Positions 1 through 8,697 of a stretch of 64,000 nt of DNA are shown in pieces. A model generated the notes under the pieces. The model was given only the letters and a program-made list of their open reading frames with translations, was not told where the DNA came from and searched no databases. The first letter of the stretch is position 1. Each line of letters opens with the position of its first letter. Made by a program: the position numbers and the translations under genes. The stretch comes from Candidatus Izimoplasma sp. HR2 (GTDB taxonomy: Bacteria; Bacillota_I; Bacilli_A; Izemoplasmatales; Izemoplasmataceae): assembly GCA_000753575.1 (NCBI GenBank), contig JRFF01000011.1, positions 19,592-83,591 of the forward strand, given 5' to 3'.

Positions 1-1
1 A

Positions 2-847
2 ATTGATAAAATAAGAGAAAAAGTAGAAGAAGATTTCTTATTATCTAGAGATATTAAAGAATTCTTAACTGTAACAGTTGGTGTATCTTCTTTTCCTAAA
101 GATGGTAAAACATTAGAAGATATTATTTCTAAAGCTGATAGAGCAATGTATTACGGTAAAAAAATTGGTCGTAATAAATCAATTGTATTTAGAGAAGACG
201 TTTCAACTAATAGAACAATTGATGATGAAGTTAGTGAGAAAATTCGAGATGCACATGTTGCAAGTATATATGCTTTAGCAGCGACAATTGATGCTAAGGA
301 TCACTATACATATGGTCATTCAAACAATGTTGCTATTCTTTCTGAAGCAATCGCAAAAGCAGCATCATTTAATGATGAAGATGTTGAAATAGTTAGAAGT
401 GCTGGATTACTTCATGATATTGGTAAAGTAGGAATACCTGAATCAGTATTATCTAAACCAGGTGTTTTAACTGTAGATGAGATGGAAATAATGAAATCTC
501 ATGTAGTTCAATCAATTAATATTATTAAACATATTCCTAATTTATTAGAAACTGTTCCTGTAATAATAAGTCATCATGAAAGATATGATGGATTTGGATA
601 CCCAAGAGGTATTAGAGGGGAACAAATTCCAATACTAGGTAGAGTTATTTGTATAGCAGATGCATTTGATGCAATGACCACAGATAGACCTTATCGTAAA
701 GGATTATCTTTAGAACAAGCAATTTATGAATTAAATAAAAACAAGGGGAAACAATTTGATCCTGACCTTGTAGATATTTTTATAAATAAAATAATTAGTA
801 ACGGAGTATTATCAACATTAACTCTTGAAAATAGACCATCTTTCTAG
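2..847 (+). CDS. GGDEF/HD-GYP cyclic-di-GMP protein (5' end outside window)
   Basis: Partial gene: the frame is open from base 2. The first ~60 codons are the tail of a GGDEF domain (TVGVSSFP, then ADRAMYYGKKIGRN, the usual last GGDEF helix). An HD-GYP domain follows, with HDIGK, HHERYDGFGYPRG and ADAFDAMTTDRPYR, the metal-binding and GYP motifs of c-di-GMP phosphodiesterases. The protein probably both senses or makes and degrades c-di-GMP; whether the GGDEF half is active cannot be told because the GG(D/E)EF loop lies upstream of the window. It ends at a hairpin terminator and is followed by an unrelated secreted protein. Confidence 0.9.
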   Translation: MDKIREKVEEDFLLSRDIKEFLTVTVGVSSFPKDGKTLEDIISKADRAMYYGKKIGRNKSIVFREDVSTNRTIDDEVSEKIRDAHVASIYALAATIDAKDHYTYGHSNNVAILSEAIAKAASFNDEDVEIVRSAGLLHDIGKVGIPESVLSKPGVLTVDEMEIMKSHVVQSINIIKHIPNLLETVPVIISHHERYDGFGYPRGIRGEQIPILGRVICIADAFDAMTTDRPYRKGLSLEQAIYELNKNKGKQFDPDLVDIFINKIISNGVLSTLTLENRPSF

Positions 848-863
848 ATAGGTCTATTTTTTC
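830..863 (+). terminator. Intrinsic terminator of the GGDEF/HD-GYP gene
   Basis: AATAGACC (830-837) pairs with GGTCTATT (851-858), followed by T residues. The left arm lies inside the last codons of the gene. Confidence 0.8.
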
Positions 864-984
864 TTAATGACACTTTTTAAAATAGTGTATATTAAATGTT
901 TGATAATCTATTATATGTGATAAAATATATATTGAAGAATAATTTAAAATACAAAGATATAATATAAAGAGGAGGAAGATGATT

Positions 985-3183
985 TTGAATAAAAAATACA
1001 AAAGAATACAATTTTTACTAGCAAGTTTTGTAATTGTATTTTTATTAGTAGGATGTGGTCCTACTGAAGCAGAAGATATTGATACTACCGATACGGATAC
1101 ACCAGTTATTAGTGGGGCAGTTGATATCGAATTTGAACCTGGTGATGCTGATGAAATAGCGTATTTAGAAGGTGTAACTGCACTTGATGAACTTGATGGT
1201 GACATAACTTCATTAATTACAGTTGATACAGAAGAAGTAAACTTATTTACAGTTGGTATTTATGAAATAACTTATACTGTTACAGATACAGATGGATTTA
1301 CTGCATCTATAGCTGTAGATGTATATGTTGGTAAACAACTTGAAGCTGATACTATTGCAGATCTTGAAGAACTTAACTTTGATTTTGCATGGAATTTCCC
1401 AACAGTTGGAACAAATGGAACTATCTTTTTCTGGAGTTCTAGTAATACGAGAGTAATGACTGATAAAGGGCTTGTAATTCCACCACCTATTGGATCTGGT
1501 CCTGAGACTATTACGATGACTGTTGACGCTTATAATGGTATATACTCAGATTCAATGACATTTGAATTTGTTGTTGAGGATAGAGATGAATCTACAGTAA
1601 CACTTATGAAGACATTACCATTTGTTGGTACATCAGATGAATATGTTGTAACTGATGATCCAGCAGTTGATATTTTTTATGTTGATTACGGGAATGTTCC
1701 TTATATAGATATAGAAACATATATTGATATGATTGATGGAGCTATTGATTCAGATATAATAGATTTTACTACAGAAGGTGACGATGTATTAATCGTATCT
1801 TATGAAGTTACTTATGATGATTTTGATGGAATAGAAGTAACTGATGAATTTATAGCAACTATTGATTTTACTGAAAATACTTTTACAGTAAATAATTATG
1901 GTTTCTTTGAAAATTATGTTGCTGAAACTTCAACTGATTATGGTGAAGGATTAGATTATGTAGATGCAGATTATGTTGATCCTAAAGAAGTTACAATTCC
2001 TTTAGGTGAATACTCTTTTGATTTAGTAGTCTATGAAAATGATGGAAATACTTATTACTTAATGCCATTCCATGTAGCGAATTTATTATTTGCTGGTGGA
2101 GTATATTATGATGTTTATTATAATGGTGATTCATTATATGGTATCGATACATTTGGAATTAGTGGTGGATCAGAAGAAGACTTAGAAATACAAGAACTAG
2201 TTCGTACTAGTTCATATAATGATATGTCAGCTCCTAAAGATGTTAAAGAAGCAACTTATCACTTTATGGCTTTAGCATTAGATTATTTCTATGGTCTTAA
2301 AGAAGATCAAAAAGTTGATACATATTATGATTATCTTGAAGGATATGCTTCTGCTTTAATTACTAAAAGTGATTATTCATTATACGAAGCTATGTTTGAT
2401 ATAGCATACGGATTAGATGATTTACATACATCTCATGTTTTCCCAGGGTATTACAATCCAGCTGATTCATCATTTGGATTAAGTATTAATGATTTAGGAT
2501 CTAAATCAACTACTTTCTATGAAGGATTATGGGATATTCAAGATGATATAGAAGAAATTTTTGGAACTGCAGGATTACCTGGATATGAACTTATTGATGA
2601 TGATAAGACAGCTATTATTTATTTAGAAGGGTTTGACGTTGATACTCCTGATTCATTTAAGGCTATTTTAAATAGTTTACCTAGTAGTGTTGATAATGTT
2701 GTTATTGATTTAGCTTATAACACAGGTGGTAACTTAGGTGCAGTATTAAGAATCTTTGGTTATATGACTGAAGATGATATTTTATTCCATTCTCAAAATC
2801 CAGCTGATGATAGTGCTGTAACTTGGTATGTTCAAAGTTCTTATAGAGCAAAGGATTACAACTGGTTTATTAAAACATCAAGTGTAACATTTAGTGCGGC
2901 TAACTTAATGGCAAGTATGGCTCAAGAAATGGGTATTGCGACTATTGTAGGGCAAGACTCAACAGGTGGAGCTTCGTCAATTGGTGTAATTATGGCACCT
3001 GATGGAACTACGTTATTAATTAGTACTAATAATGTATTAAGTACACGTATTGGAAATGAAACTGATGGATATAGATATAAGAGTATAGAATACGGAATTG
3101 AAGTTGATTACTATATGAGTAATGTATATAGTGAATCTCTATTAATTAGTATTATTGAACAAGCAAACGCTGCAAACGAATAA
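985..3183 (+). CDS. Secreted lipoprotein with Ig-like domain and S41-type peptidase domain
   Basis: The N-terminus is a lipoprotein signal (hydrophobic run ending LLVGC), so the mature protein is likely anchored outside the membrane. Residues ~40-115 resemble a DUF5011/Ig-like bacterial surface domain. The C-terminal ~200 residues look like an S41 (C-terminal-processing) peptidase: IDLAYNTGGNLG, then TFSAANLMA with the probable nucleophile Ser near residue 637, then GQDSTGGASS. The middle is acidic and unrecognised. The start is a choice: ATG at 979 lies only 3 nt from GGAGG (971-975), while the in-frame TTG at 985 lies 9 nt away and gives the typical MNKK signal start, so TTG is preferred. 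Substrate unknown. Confidence 0.8.
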   Translation: MNKKYKRIQFLLASFVIVFLLVGCGPTEAEDIDTTDTDTPVISGAVDIEFEPGDADEIAYLEGVTALDELDGDITSLITVDTEEVNLFTVGIYEITYTVTDTDGFTASIAVDVYVGKQLEADTIADLEELNFDFAWNFPTVGTNGTIFFWSSSNTRVMTDKGLVIPPPIGSGPETITMTVDAYNGIYSDSMTFEFVVEDRDESTVTLMKTLPFVGTSDEYVVTDDPAVDIFYVDYGNVPYIDIETYIDMIDGAIDSDIIDFTTEGDDVLIVSYEVTYDDFDGIEVTDEFIATIDFTENTFTVNNYGFFENYVAETSTDYGEGLDYVDADYVDPKEVTIPLGEYSFDLVVYENDGNTYYLMPFHVANLLFAGGVYYDVYYNGDSLYGIDTFGISGGSEEDLEIQELVRTSSYNDMSAPKDVKEATYHFMALALDYFYGLKEDQKVDTYYDYLEGYASALITKSDYSLYEAMFDIAYGLDDLHTSHVFPGYYNPADSSFGLSINDLGSKSTTFYEGLWDIQDDIEEIFGTAGLPGYELIDDDKTAIIYLEGFDVDTPDSFKAILNSLPSSVDNVVIDLAYNTGGNLGAVLRIFGYMTEDDILFHSQNPADDSAVTWYVQSSYRAKDYNWFIKTSSVTFSAANLMASMAQEMGIATIVGQDSTGGASSIGVIMAPDGTTLLISTNNVLSTRIGNETDGYRYKSIEYGIEVDYYMSNVYSESLLISIIEQANAANE

Positions 3184-3197
3184 TTAAGTTTAATTAA

Positions 3198-3227
3198 AAA
3201 GAGTATCTTAAAGATGCTCTTTTTTTT
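3198..3227 (+). terminator. Intrinsic terminator after S41 lipoprotein
   Basis: AAGAGTATCTT pairs with AAGATGCTCTT (one G-T pair) and runs directly into eight T residues. Confidence 0.85.
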
Positions 3228-3263
3228 GTTATATAGTATAATAAAGATGAAAGGAGAGATTAT

Positions 3264-3734
3264 ATGAAATATGAAGTTAAAGATTTTGAAGAAAGATATT
3301 TTGCTGGTATCGAATTTGATGGTGGAGTAAAGTTAGGAAAGACTGATAAAATTCCTAAGCTTTGGGATAAGTTTTTAAATGATGTTTTAGAAACAATCCC
3401 TTCAAGAAAGAGTGGTTTTCCCGTGATTGGGCTTGAATGTTATCCACCTAATTTTATGGAAACAAAAGAGTTTGATTACTACACATTAGTTGAAACTGAC
3501 GGATTAATAGAAAGCACAGAAGCATATGTAACTAAGAAACTTCCTAAAGGGAAGTATATAAGTTTTGAAATTGGGTTTGATACTTTACATGAGGATATTA
3601 AAAAAGTGTATAGGTATATCAAGGAACACAATGTAAAAGTTCATAGAGGTTTTGATTTTGAAGAGTATTTAGAAGAACAAAAGTATTATGAAAGTGGAGC
3701 AATTTTGAATTTCTCATTTTTGTTAGATGAATAA
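3264..3734 (+). CDS. GyrI-like small-molecule-binding domain protein
   Basis: A 156-aa stand-alone protein resembling the GyrI-like/AraC effector-binding fold: N-terminal FAGIEFDGGV strand, central WDKFLND helix, and a C-terminal RGFDFEEY stretch followed by a final beta strand. Family members bind small amphipathic ligands or detoxify them, and no DNA-binding domain is attached. RBS AGGAG (3252-3256) sits well before ATG. It overlaps the next gene by one base (TAATG), so the two are translationally coupled and probably one operon. Fold assignment is by motif; ligand unknown. Confidence 0.7.
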   Translation: MKYEVKDFEERYFAGIEFDGGVKLGKTDKIPKLWDKFLNDVLETIPSRKSGFPVIGLECYPPNFMETKEFDYYTLVETDGLIESTEAYVTKKLPKGKYISFEIGFDTLHEDIKKVYRYIKEHNVKVHRGFDFEEYLEEQKYYESGAILNFSFLLDE

Positions 3735-4624
3735 TGATTGATAATAAATTGATTAGAAATAAGATTCTACCAAAAGTAAAAGAAGAAGGTAGAATGCTTG
3801 ATTATTACTTAGTAAAAGGTTTAATCGAAAATACTGATAAAGAAATTATAAATGAACTTCTAAAATTTCAAAATGATGATAAAGGTTTTGGTCATGGACT
3901 AGAGCCAGATTTAAGAATGCCTAATTCAAGTGTAGCTTGTACAAATCACGCAGTTCATATATTAGATCAAGTTAAGGACAAGAGTTTAACTATTAAACTA
4001 AGAAAGCAAATTGTAGAGTATTATGAAAGCGTATATTTAGAAGATTTAGAAAGATGGAGAATGACAAGTGAAGTTGTAAATGATTTCCCTAGAGCTATCT
4101 GGTGGAATTATGAAACAGTGGATGATTTCACTTACGGAAATCCTAATCCTGAAATCATAGGATTCTTATATCAAAATAAAAAGTACTTAAAAAAGATTGG
4201 AATAAATAAACAAATAAACAACGTATTAAAATATATTGATACTGACTTTGAAAAAGAAGCTAGTATGCATTCAGTAATGAGTATGCTACATTTTTATAAA
4301 AATATTGATAAAGATATTCAAAACTTAATTAAATCAAAACTTCAAAAAGTTGTTGTATCTGAATTAAATAAATCTTATGGTAAATGGGAAAAATATGGAC
4401 TAGAGCCGTATAAAATAGCTATAATTGATAAGAAATTCTTAAATACAAGACTAGAAGAATTGAATGAAAATCTTCTAGTTATTAAGGAAAAGGTTGAAAA
4501 AGGATTGATAATTCCTAATTGGAGATGGTATCAATTTAAAGAAGTATTTGAAGAGTGTAAAATGGAGTGGAGTGGATATTTAACATTTAATGTCCTAAGA
4601 GCTTTAAGATTAAATAGATTGTAA
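3734..4624 (+). CDS. Protein with prenyltransferase/squalene-oxidase-like helical repeat
   Basis: A 296-aa soluble protein. Near residue 45 it has LLKFQNDDKGFGHGLEPD, which matches the QNxDGGFG signature of alpha-toroid (terpene cyclase/prenyltransferase repeat) proteins. The rest is helical with Trp-rich segments (RWRMTSEV, WRWYQFKEV). No signal peptide or membrane segment is visible. Start ATG overlaps the stop of the GyrI-like gene (TAATG), so the pair is likely an operon. The enzymatic role is unknown; the repeat alone does not establish catalysis. Confidence 0.6.
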   Translation: MIDNKLIRNKILPKVKEEGRMLDYYLVKGLIENTDKEIINELLKFQNDDKGFGHGLEPDLRMPNSSVACTNHAVHILDQVKDKSLTIKLRKQIVEYYESVYLEDLERWRMTSEVVNDFPRAIWWNYETVDDFTYGNPNPEIIGFLYQNKKYLKKIGINKQINNVLKYIDTDFEKEASMHSVMSMLHFYKNIDKDIQNLIKSKLQKVVVSELNKSYGKWEKYGLEPYKIAIIDKKFLNTRLEELNENLLVIKEKVEKGLIIPNWRWYQFKEVFEECKMEWSGYLTFNVLRALRLNRL

Positions 4625-4625
4625 A

Positions 4626-4657
4626 AATAGAACCCAAATTGGTTTCTATTTTTTTAT
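4626..4657 (+). terminator. Intrinsic terminator
   Basis: AATAGAA and TTCTATT arms around a CCC/GGT-containing top, followed by a T run. Confidence 0.8.
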
Positions 4658-4705
4658 TAAAGAAAAAGAATAATGATGAAAGTAATATGTTATTGAGGTG
4701 ATAAA

Positions 4706-6541
4706 ATGATAAAGAAAATAGGAATAACATTATTACTAATTTTAACGTTCGTTTTTACTAGTGTTAGTGCGACTACATTTACTAATCAACTACCAGGAGG
4801 TAAAAATTATATAGATATTAATAACCTAGTAATAGGGGAGAATACTCTTAGTACAGTAAATGAATTCAAAGTTAAAGAAAATACTTTTTATACTTTTAGT
4901 ATGCCTGGATACGATATGATTAGTGGAGAATTATCAGTTGAAATTTCTGGTAATGAAGTATATTTAGAAGGATATGTTGAATCTAATCCAGATTGTATTA
5001 TGGAATTACAAGAGACAACATGTACATTTGAAACTGCAGTAGGAGAAAGTTATTTAAATATTGTTATAAACTCTCTTGATATTGAAAGTTTTATTTTTTA
5101 CTACGGAATAAATGCATTTCAATTAGAGGAAGGGAATGTATACACATATTATGAAGATTATATTCCTCCACTTGAAGATACAACCGAACCGTCATTTTCT
5201 GGGATTGGTGCATATATAAAAAGTTATAGTAATTACGAAAGCTTATTAAGTATTATTAATAATCATATTGTTGTAATAGATGAAGTTGATGGGGATATCA
5301 CAAGTAATATAGTAATTATTAGTGACTTATATACGGGAAATGAACAAATAGTAGGTGAATATCTTGTTGAGTTAAGTGCAAGTGATTCTAGTGGAAATAC
5401 AGCATATTTTAGTTTGAGTATTTTAGTTAAAGATGAAATAGATCCAATCATTACTGGACCTACTAATATTGATATTAGTATATCTGAGATAACTAATATC
5501 AATGAGATAATTACTAATTATTTTACAGTAAGTGATGATTATGGAATAGCAACTATAAATATATTAGTAGATAACTATACAGTAAATAATGATTTACTTG
5601 GAATATATTTAGTTAAAATTGAAGCAGTAGATGAATCTTTAAATAGTGTATCTTTAGAATTTAATGTTTCTTTAGTAGATATTGATAGTCCTGTAGTTAC
5701 ATCAGTTTTAAATGTAGATTCATACTTATCTAATCCACTTGATTTAACAGGTATACTAGACACTATAGTATTAAGTGATAACTACGATGATATGAGTAAT
5801 CCTAATATCATTGTAATTAGTAATCAATTTAATGGAAATGAAAGTATTCCTGGTACATATACAATTAATTTTGAAGTAAGTGATGGACAAGGGAACACCT
5901 TAAATGAGGATATAGTAGTTACTGTAATTGATGATGTAGCACCAGCAATCAGTGGACCTATTACTTATCAAGGATCATATGAAGAAGAGCTTTTAGCAAG
6001 TGATTTTTTAAATATGTTGAATGTTAGTGATAATAGTGATTCTTTAAGTTTAATTGATATGTATATTATTGAAGATACATATTCAAATAGAAGTAGTATT
6101 ACCGGTAGTTATTTAATTACGTTTGGAGTAATTGATAGTAATAATAATGAAATTACTCATTCAATCAGTATTACTTTATTTGATGATATAGCTCCGATAA
6201 TATATATAGATGACTATATTGTTACAGTTGATATGGAATCAACTTTTACAACTGATGATGCTTTAACTTTATTGATTAATTCAAATGAATTAACTGAAGG
6301 AAGTTATACTGTTAAAAAGTTATTTGATGGATATACAGGTAATGAATTAAATGAAGGGACCTATGTATATTTACTTGAATTCACTAATAACTCAGGTGAA
6401 AGTTTCCAAAAAGAGTTTTTAGTAAAAGTAATAGATACTGATGATTCTTTGATTGATGAAGATTTATTTATTAGAAATATAATTTTATATTCTTTTTCTA
6501 TTACATTCTTTGGGTATGTTGTGTATAAAAACAAAAAATAA
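4706..6541 (+). CDS. Surface protein with tandem bacterial Ig-like (DUF5011/HYR-type) domains
   Basis: A 611-aa exported protein: signal peptide at residues 1-22 ending SVSA, then an N-terminal beta domain (~25-150), then about five repeats of ~80-90 residues. Each repeat has a DEVDGDITSNI- or SDNYD-type strand and a closing GTYTINFEVSDGQGNT-type strand, as in DUF5011/HYR modules. A C-terminal hydrophobic helix and a YKNKK tail (residues ~590-611) anchor it in the membrane, with no LPxTG motif. RBS GAGGTG at 4695 supports the ATG. Probable role is adhesion or surface structure; a binding partner cannot be inferred. Confidence 0.8.
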   Translation: MIKKIGITLLLILTFVFTSVSATTFTNQLPGGKNYIDINNLVIGENTLSTVNEFKVKENTFYTFSMPGYDMISGELSVEISGNEVYLEGYVESNPDCIMELQETTCTFETAVGESYLNIVINSLDIESFIFYYGINAFQLEEGNVYTYYEDYIPPLEDTTEPSFSGIGAYIKSYSNYESLLSIINNHIVVIDEVDGDITSNIVIISDLYTGNEQIVGEYLVELSASDSSGNTAYFSLSILVKDEIDPIITGPTNIDISISEITNINEIITNYFTVSDDYGIATINILVDNYTVNNDLLGIYLVKIEAVDESLNSVSLEFNVSLVDIDSPVVTSVLNVDSYLSNPLDLTGILDTIVLSDNYDDMSNPNIIVISNQFNGNESIPGTYTINFEVSDGQGNTLNEDIVVTVIDDVAPAISGPITYQGSYEEELLASDFLNMLNVSDNSDSLSLIDMYIIEDTYSNRSSITGSYLITFGVIDSNNNEITHSISITLFDDIAPIIYIDDYIVTVDMESTFTTDDALTLLINSNELTEGSYTVKKLFDGYTGNELNEGTYVYLLEFTNNSGESFQKEFLVKVIDTDDSLIDEDLFIRNIILYSFSITFFGYVVYKNKK

Positions 6542-6566
6542 AACGTATTCATTTCATTATGATTGA

Positions 6567-6602
6567 CTTTCACCTTAATTTCTTATAAATTAAGGTTGAA
6601 AG
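6567..6602. repeat. Inverted repeat just upstream of the lactate permease RBS
   Basis: CTTTCACCTTAATT and AATTAAGGTTGAAAG are near-perfect inverted arms (one-base bulge) around a 7-base loop. There is no T run after it, and it ends right before the GCGGTG ribosome site of the permease. It could be a weak terminator of the surface protein or an operator or leader structure for the permease. Confidence 0.6.
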
Positions 6603-6614
6603 CGGTGATTTAAT

Positions 6615-8171
6615 ATGGAATTATTACGTATATTAACTAGTATATTGCCAGTGCTTGGACCGTTAGTACTTTTAGTTATATTTAGAATGAGTGCTAAAAA
6701 AGGAATGACAATAAGTATGGTCTTAATGATGGTGCTTGCCTTAGTTATATGGCAAGTATCATTTGATGTTATATTTGCTTCTGTATTTGTAGGTATTCAT
6801 AAGTCATTAACAATTATTTTAATATTGCTTGGAGCTTTGACTTTAGTTAATACTTTAAAAAATACAAAAGCTATTAAAAGAATTAATCAAGGATTTGAAA
6901 CTATCTCAAAAGATAAAAGAATTTTAGCTGTAATAATTGCATTCTTATTTGGGGCTTTAATTGAAGGAGCTAGTGGATTTGGAACACCAGCTGCGATTAC
7001 AGGACCATTACTTGTGGGTATGGGATTTGATCCATTAACTGCTGTAGTTTTAGCACTTGTAGCTGATAGTACTCCTGTATCATTTGGTGCTGTAGGTACA
7101 CCACTTGCTGTTGGACTAGGTGACATGAGTTTAGATTTAAATTTAATAGCTAGTAATGTTACTTTCATAGATTTGTTTAGTGGAATATTTATTCCTCTAA
7201 TTGTAGTTACAATGTTTGTAGTAATGAATAAAGAATATAAAGATAAGAAAATGAAGAGTATTATTGAAATTCTTCCATGGACTTTATTTGTTGGAGTTAT
7301 ATATGTTTTAACAGCATATGGTACAGCTTCATTTATTGGTTTTGAATTTGTTTCTATTATTACTCCTATAGTAACTTTGTTAGTAGTAACAATATCTACT
7401 AAGTATGGTTTCTTAGTTCCAAAGGATTTAGAACAAGTAGAAAACGAAAAAACTGAGATGTCTTTATTTAAGGCATGGAGTCCATATTTAGTTGTTGTAG
7501 TCTTACTATTACTAACTAGAGTTATTGAACCACTAAAAGAGCTATTATTATCAATTGACTTTTTATCTTTGAATAATGTTCTTGGAACATCTATTTCTTC
7601 ATCATTTGCTATATTTTACTCCCCTGGAGCTGTTCTAATACTCGCAAGTGTATTTGCGTCTATATATCAGAAAAAGGGGCTAAAAGAGTTTAAAAACGCT
7701 ATAAGAGATACTAAAAAAGTAATAATTGGAGCAAGTCTTGCTTTAATACCTACTTTAATAATGGTAACTATATATACCAATAGTCAGTTTAATGGATTAG
7801 ATTTAGAGAGTATGCCGACATATTTTGCGAATAATCTAGGAAGTATATTTGGTGGTATGTGGTCTGTGATGAGTCCGTTTCTTGGAATGTTAGGAAGTTT
7901 TGTTTCAGGAAGTGCAACTGTTTCTAATTTAACATTTGGGAATGTTCAGTACTCAATTGCAAATACTGTGAATTTAGATACTAATGTCATAATGGCTGAA
8001 CAAGTAATAGGAGCAGCTATAGGTAATATGATATGTGTTCATAATGTAGTCGCTGCATCTAGTGTAGTAGGTCTTGAGAATCAAGAAGGTATAATAATTA
8101 AGAAAACTATTATACCTGCGCTTATATATGCAACACTAGTTGCGATTATTAGTTTTATAATACTATTTTAA
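6615..8171 (+). CDS. lctP: L-lactate permease (LctP family)
   Basis: A 518-aa polytopic membrane protein of normal length for LctP/LldP transporters. Diagnostic stretches are [17 protein letters not shown] with a following [14 protein letters not shown] (residues ~115-165), [16 protein letters not shown] (~430) and [14 protein letters not shown] near the C-terminus. It would carry lactate or glycolate with protons across the cytoplasmic membrane. The L-lactate dehydrogenase at 14.7-15.6 kb is the metabolic partner, though not co-transcribed. Single-gene unit with an inverted repeat in its leader and a terminator after it. Confidence 0.92.
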   Translation: MELLRILTSILPVLGPLVLLVIFRMSAKKGMTISMVLMMVLALVIWQVSFDVIFASVFVGIHKSLTIILILLGALTLVNTLKNTKAIKRINQGFETISKDKRILAVIIAFLFGALIEGASGFGTPAAITGPLLVGMGFDPLTAVVLALVADSTPVSFGAVGTPLAVGLGDMSLDLNLIASNVTFIDLFSGIFIPLIVVTMFVVMNKEYKDKKMKSIIEILPWTLFVGVIYVLTAYGTASFIGFEFVSIITPIVTLLVVTISTKYGFLVPKDLEQVENEKTEMSLFKAWSPYLVVVVLLLLTRVIEPLKELLLSIDFLSLNNVLGTSISSSFAIFYSPGAVLILASVFASIYQKKGLKEFKNAIRDTKKVIIGASLALIPTLIMVTIYTNSQFNGLDLESMPTYFANNLGSIFGGMWSVMSPFLGMLGSFVSGSATVSNLTFGNVQYSIANTVNLDTNVIMAEQVIGAAIGNMICVHNVVAASSVVGLENQEGIIIKKTIIPALIYATLVAIISFIILF

Positions 8172-8172
8172 T

Positions 8173-8198
8173 AAAAGCTGAAGAAATTCAGCTTTTTT
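8173..8198 (+). terminator. Intrinsic terminator of lctP
   Basis: AAAAGCTGAA / TTCAGCTTTT perfect arms with a GAAA-type loop and a T run. Confidence 0.88.
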
Positions 8199-8199
8199 A

Positions 8200-8228
8200 T
8201 TGACTAAATTTGTGGATGATTATATAAT
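8200..8228 (+). promoter_or_regulatory. Consensus sigma-A-type promoter of the MarR/exporter operon
   Basis: TTGACT (8200-8205), 17-bp spacer, TATAAT (8223-8228): a near-perfect vegetative promoter for the downstream MarR and ABC exporter genes. Confidence 0.85.
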
Positions 8229-8230
8229 GA

Positions 8231-8245
8231 TTAGGTAGAACCTAA
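8231..8245. promoter_or_regulatory. Palindromic operator at the transcription start (probable MarR site)
   Basis: TTAGGT-AGA-ACCTAA is a perfect inverted repeat starting 3 bases after the -10 box. Its position over the expected transcription start would block initiation, as expected for autorepression by the MarR protein encoded next. Confidence 0.75.
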
Positions 8246-8271
8246 CTATTATGTATTAGGAGTTGAATAAT

Positions 8272-8697
8272 ATGGATAAAGAAGAATTAAGAATATCTTT
8301 TAATAAGTTTCTAAAAATGTACTTTGATTCTTGTAAAGAGGTTTATGATGAGATAAACGCTAGTAGAATTACAGGTAGACAATTTAGGTATTTAAGAGAG
8401 ATTCATAAAAGAGAAGAAGCAACACTAACTGAACTTGCTGAACATTTTCAAATATCAAAACCTTCAATGAATGAAGTTTTGAATAAATTTGAAAATACTA
8501 AGATTATTAAAAAAAGAAGAAGTGAAACAGATAAAAGATATAGTTATATTTCGTTAACAGATATTGGGGTTATACTTGCTACTTCTAATGAACTTGAAAG
8601 TAAGAGAGCAGTTACTAAAATGTTTGAAACATTAAATGAAAAAGAAATTCTTAATATTAAGAATTCTTTTGATAAGTTTGGAGATGATCATAAATGA
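8272..8697 (+). CDS. MarR-family transcriptional regulator
   Basis: A 141-aa winged-helix protein: TGRQFRYLREIHKREEATLTELAEHFQISKPSMNEVLNKFE is the recognition region, and KRRSETDKRYSYISLTDIG is the wing, typical of MarR. Start chosen at ATG 8272, which lies 9 nt after AGGAG (8258-8262); the upstream TTG at 8263 abuts the RBS. Its stop overlaps the exporter start (ATGA), so regulator and exporter are coupled. Likely a ligand-released repressor of the operon through the palindrome in its own promoter. Confidence 0.9.
   Translation: MDKEELRISFNKFLKMYFDSCKEVYDEINASRITGRQFRYLREIHKREEATLTELAEHFQISKPSMNEVLNKFENTKIIKKRRSETDKRYSYISLTDIGVILATSNELESKRAVTKMFETLNEKEILNIKNSFDKFGDDHK

Noticed and set aside
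864-1205. Long open frames antisense to the acidic and Ser/Thr-rich surface-protein genes (for example 864-1205, 5263-5502, 24745-24972)
   Set aside because: They mirror biased codon use of the real genes, lack ribosome sites and show no family motifs.
8263-8271. Longer N-termini starting at GTG/TTG codons inside ribosome sites (also seen at 12831, 32429, 36093, 38141, 51326, 63265)
   Set aside because: In each case the codon overlaps or directly touches the Shine-Dalgarno sequence and a well-spaced start follows.
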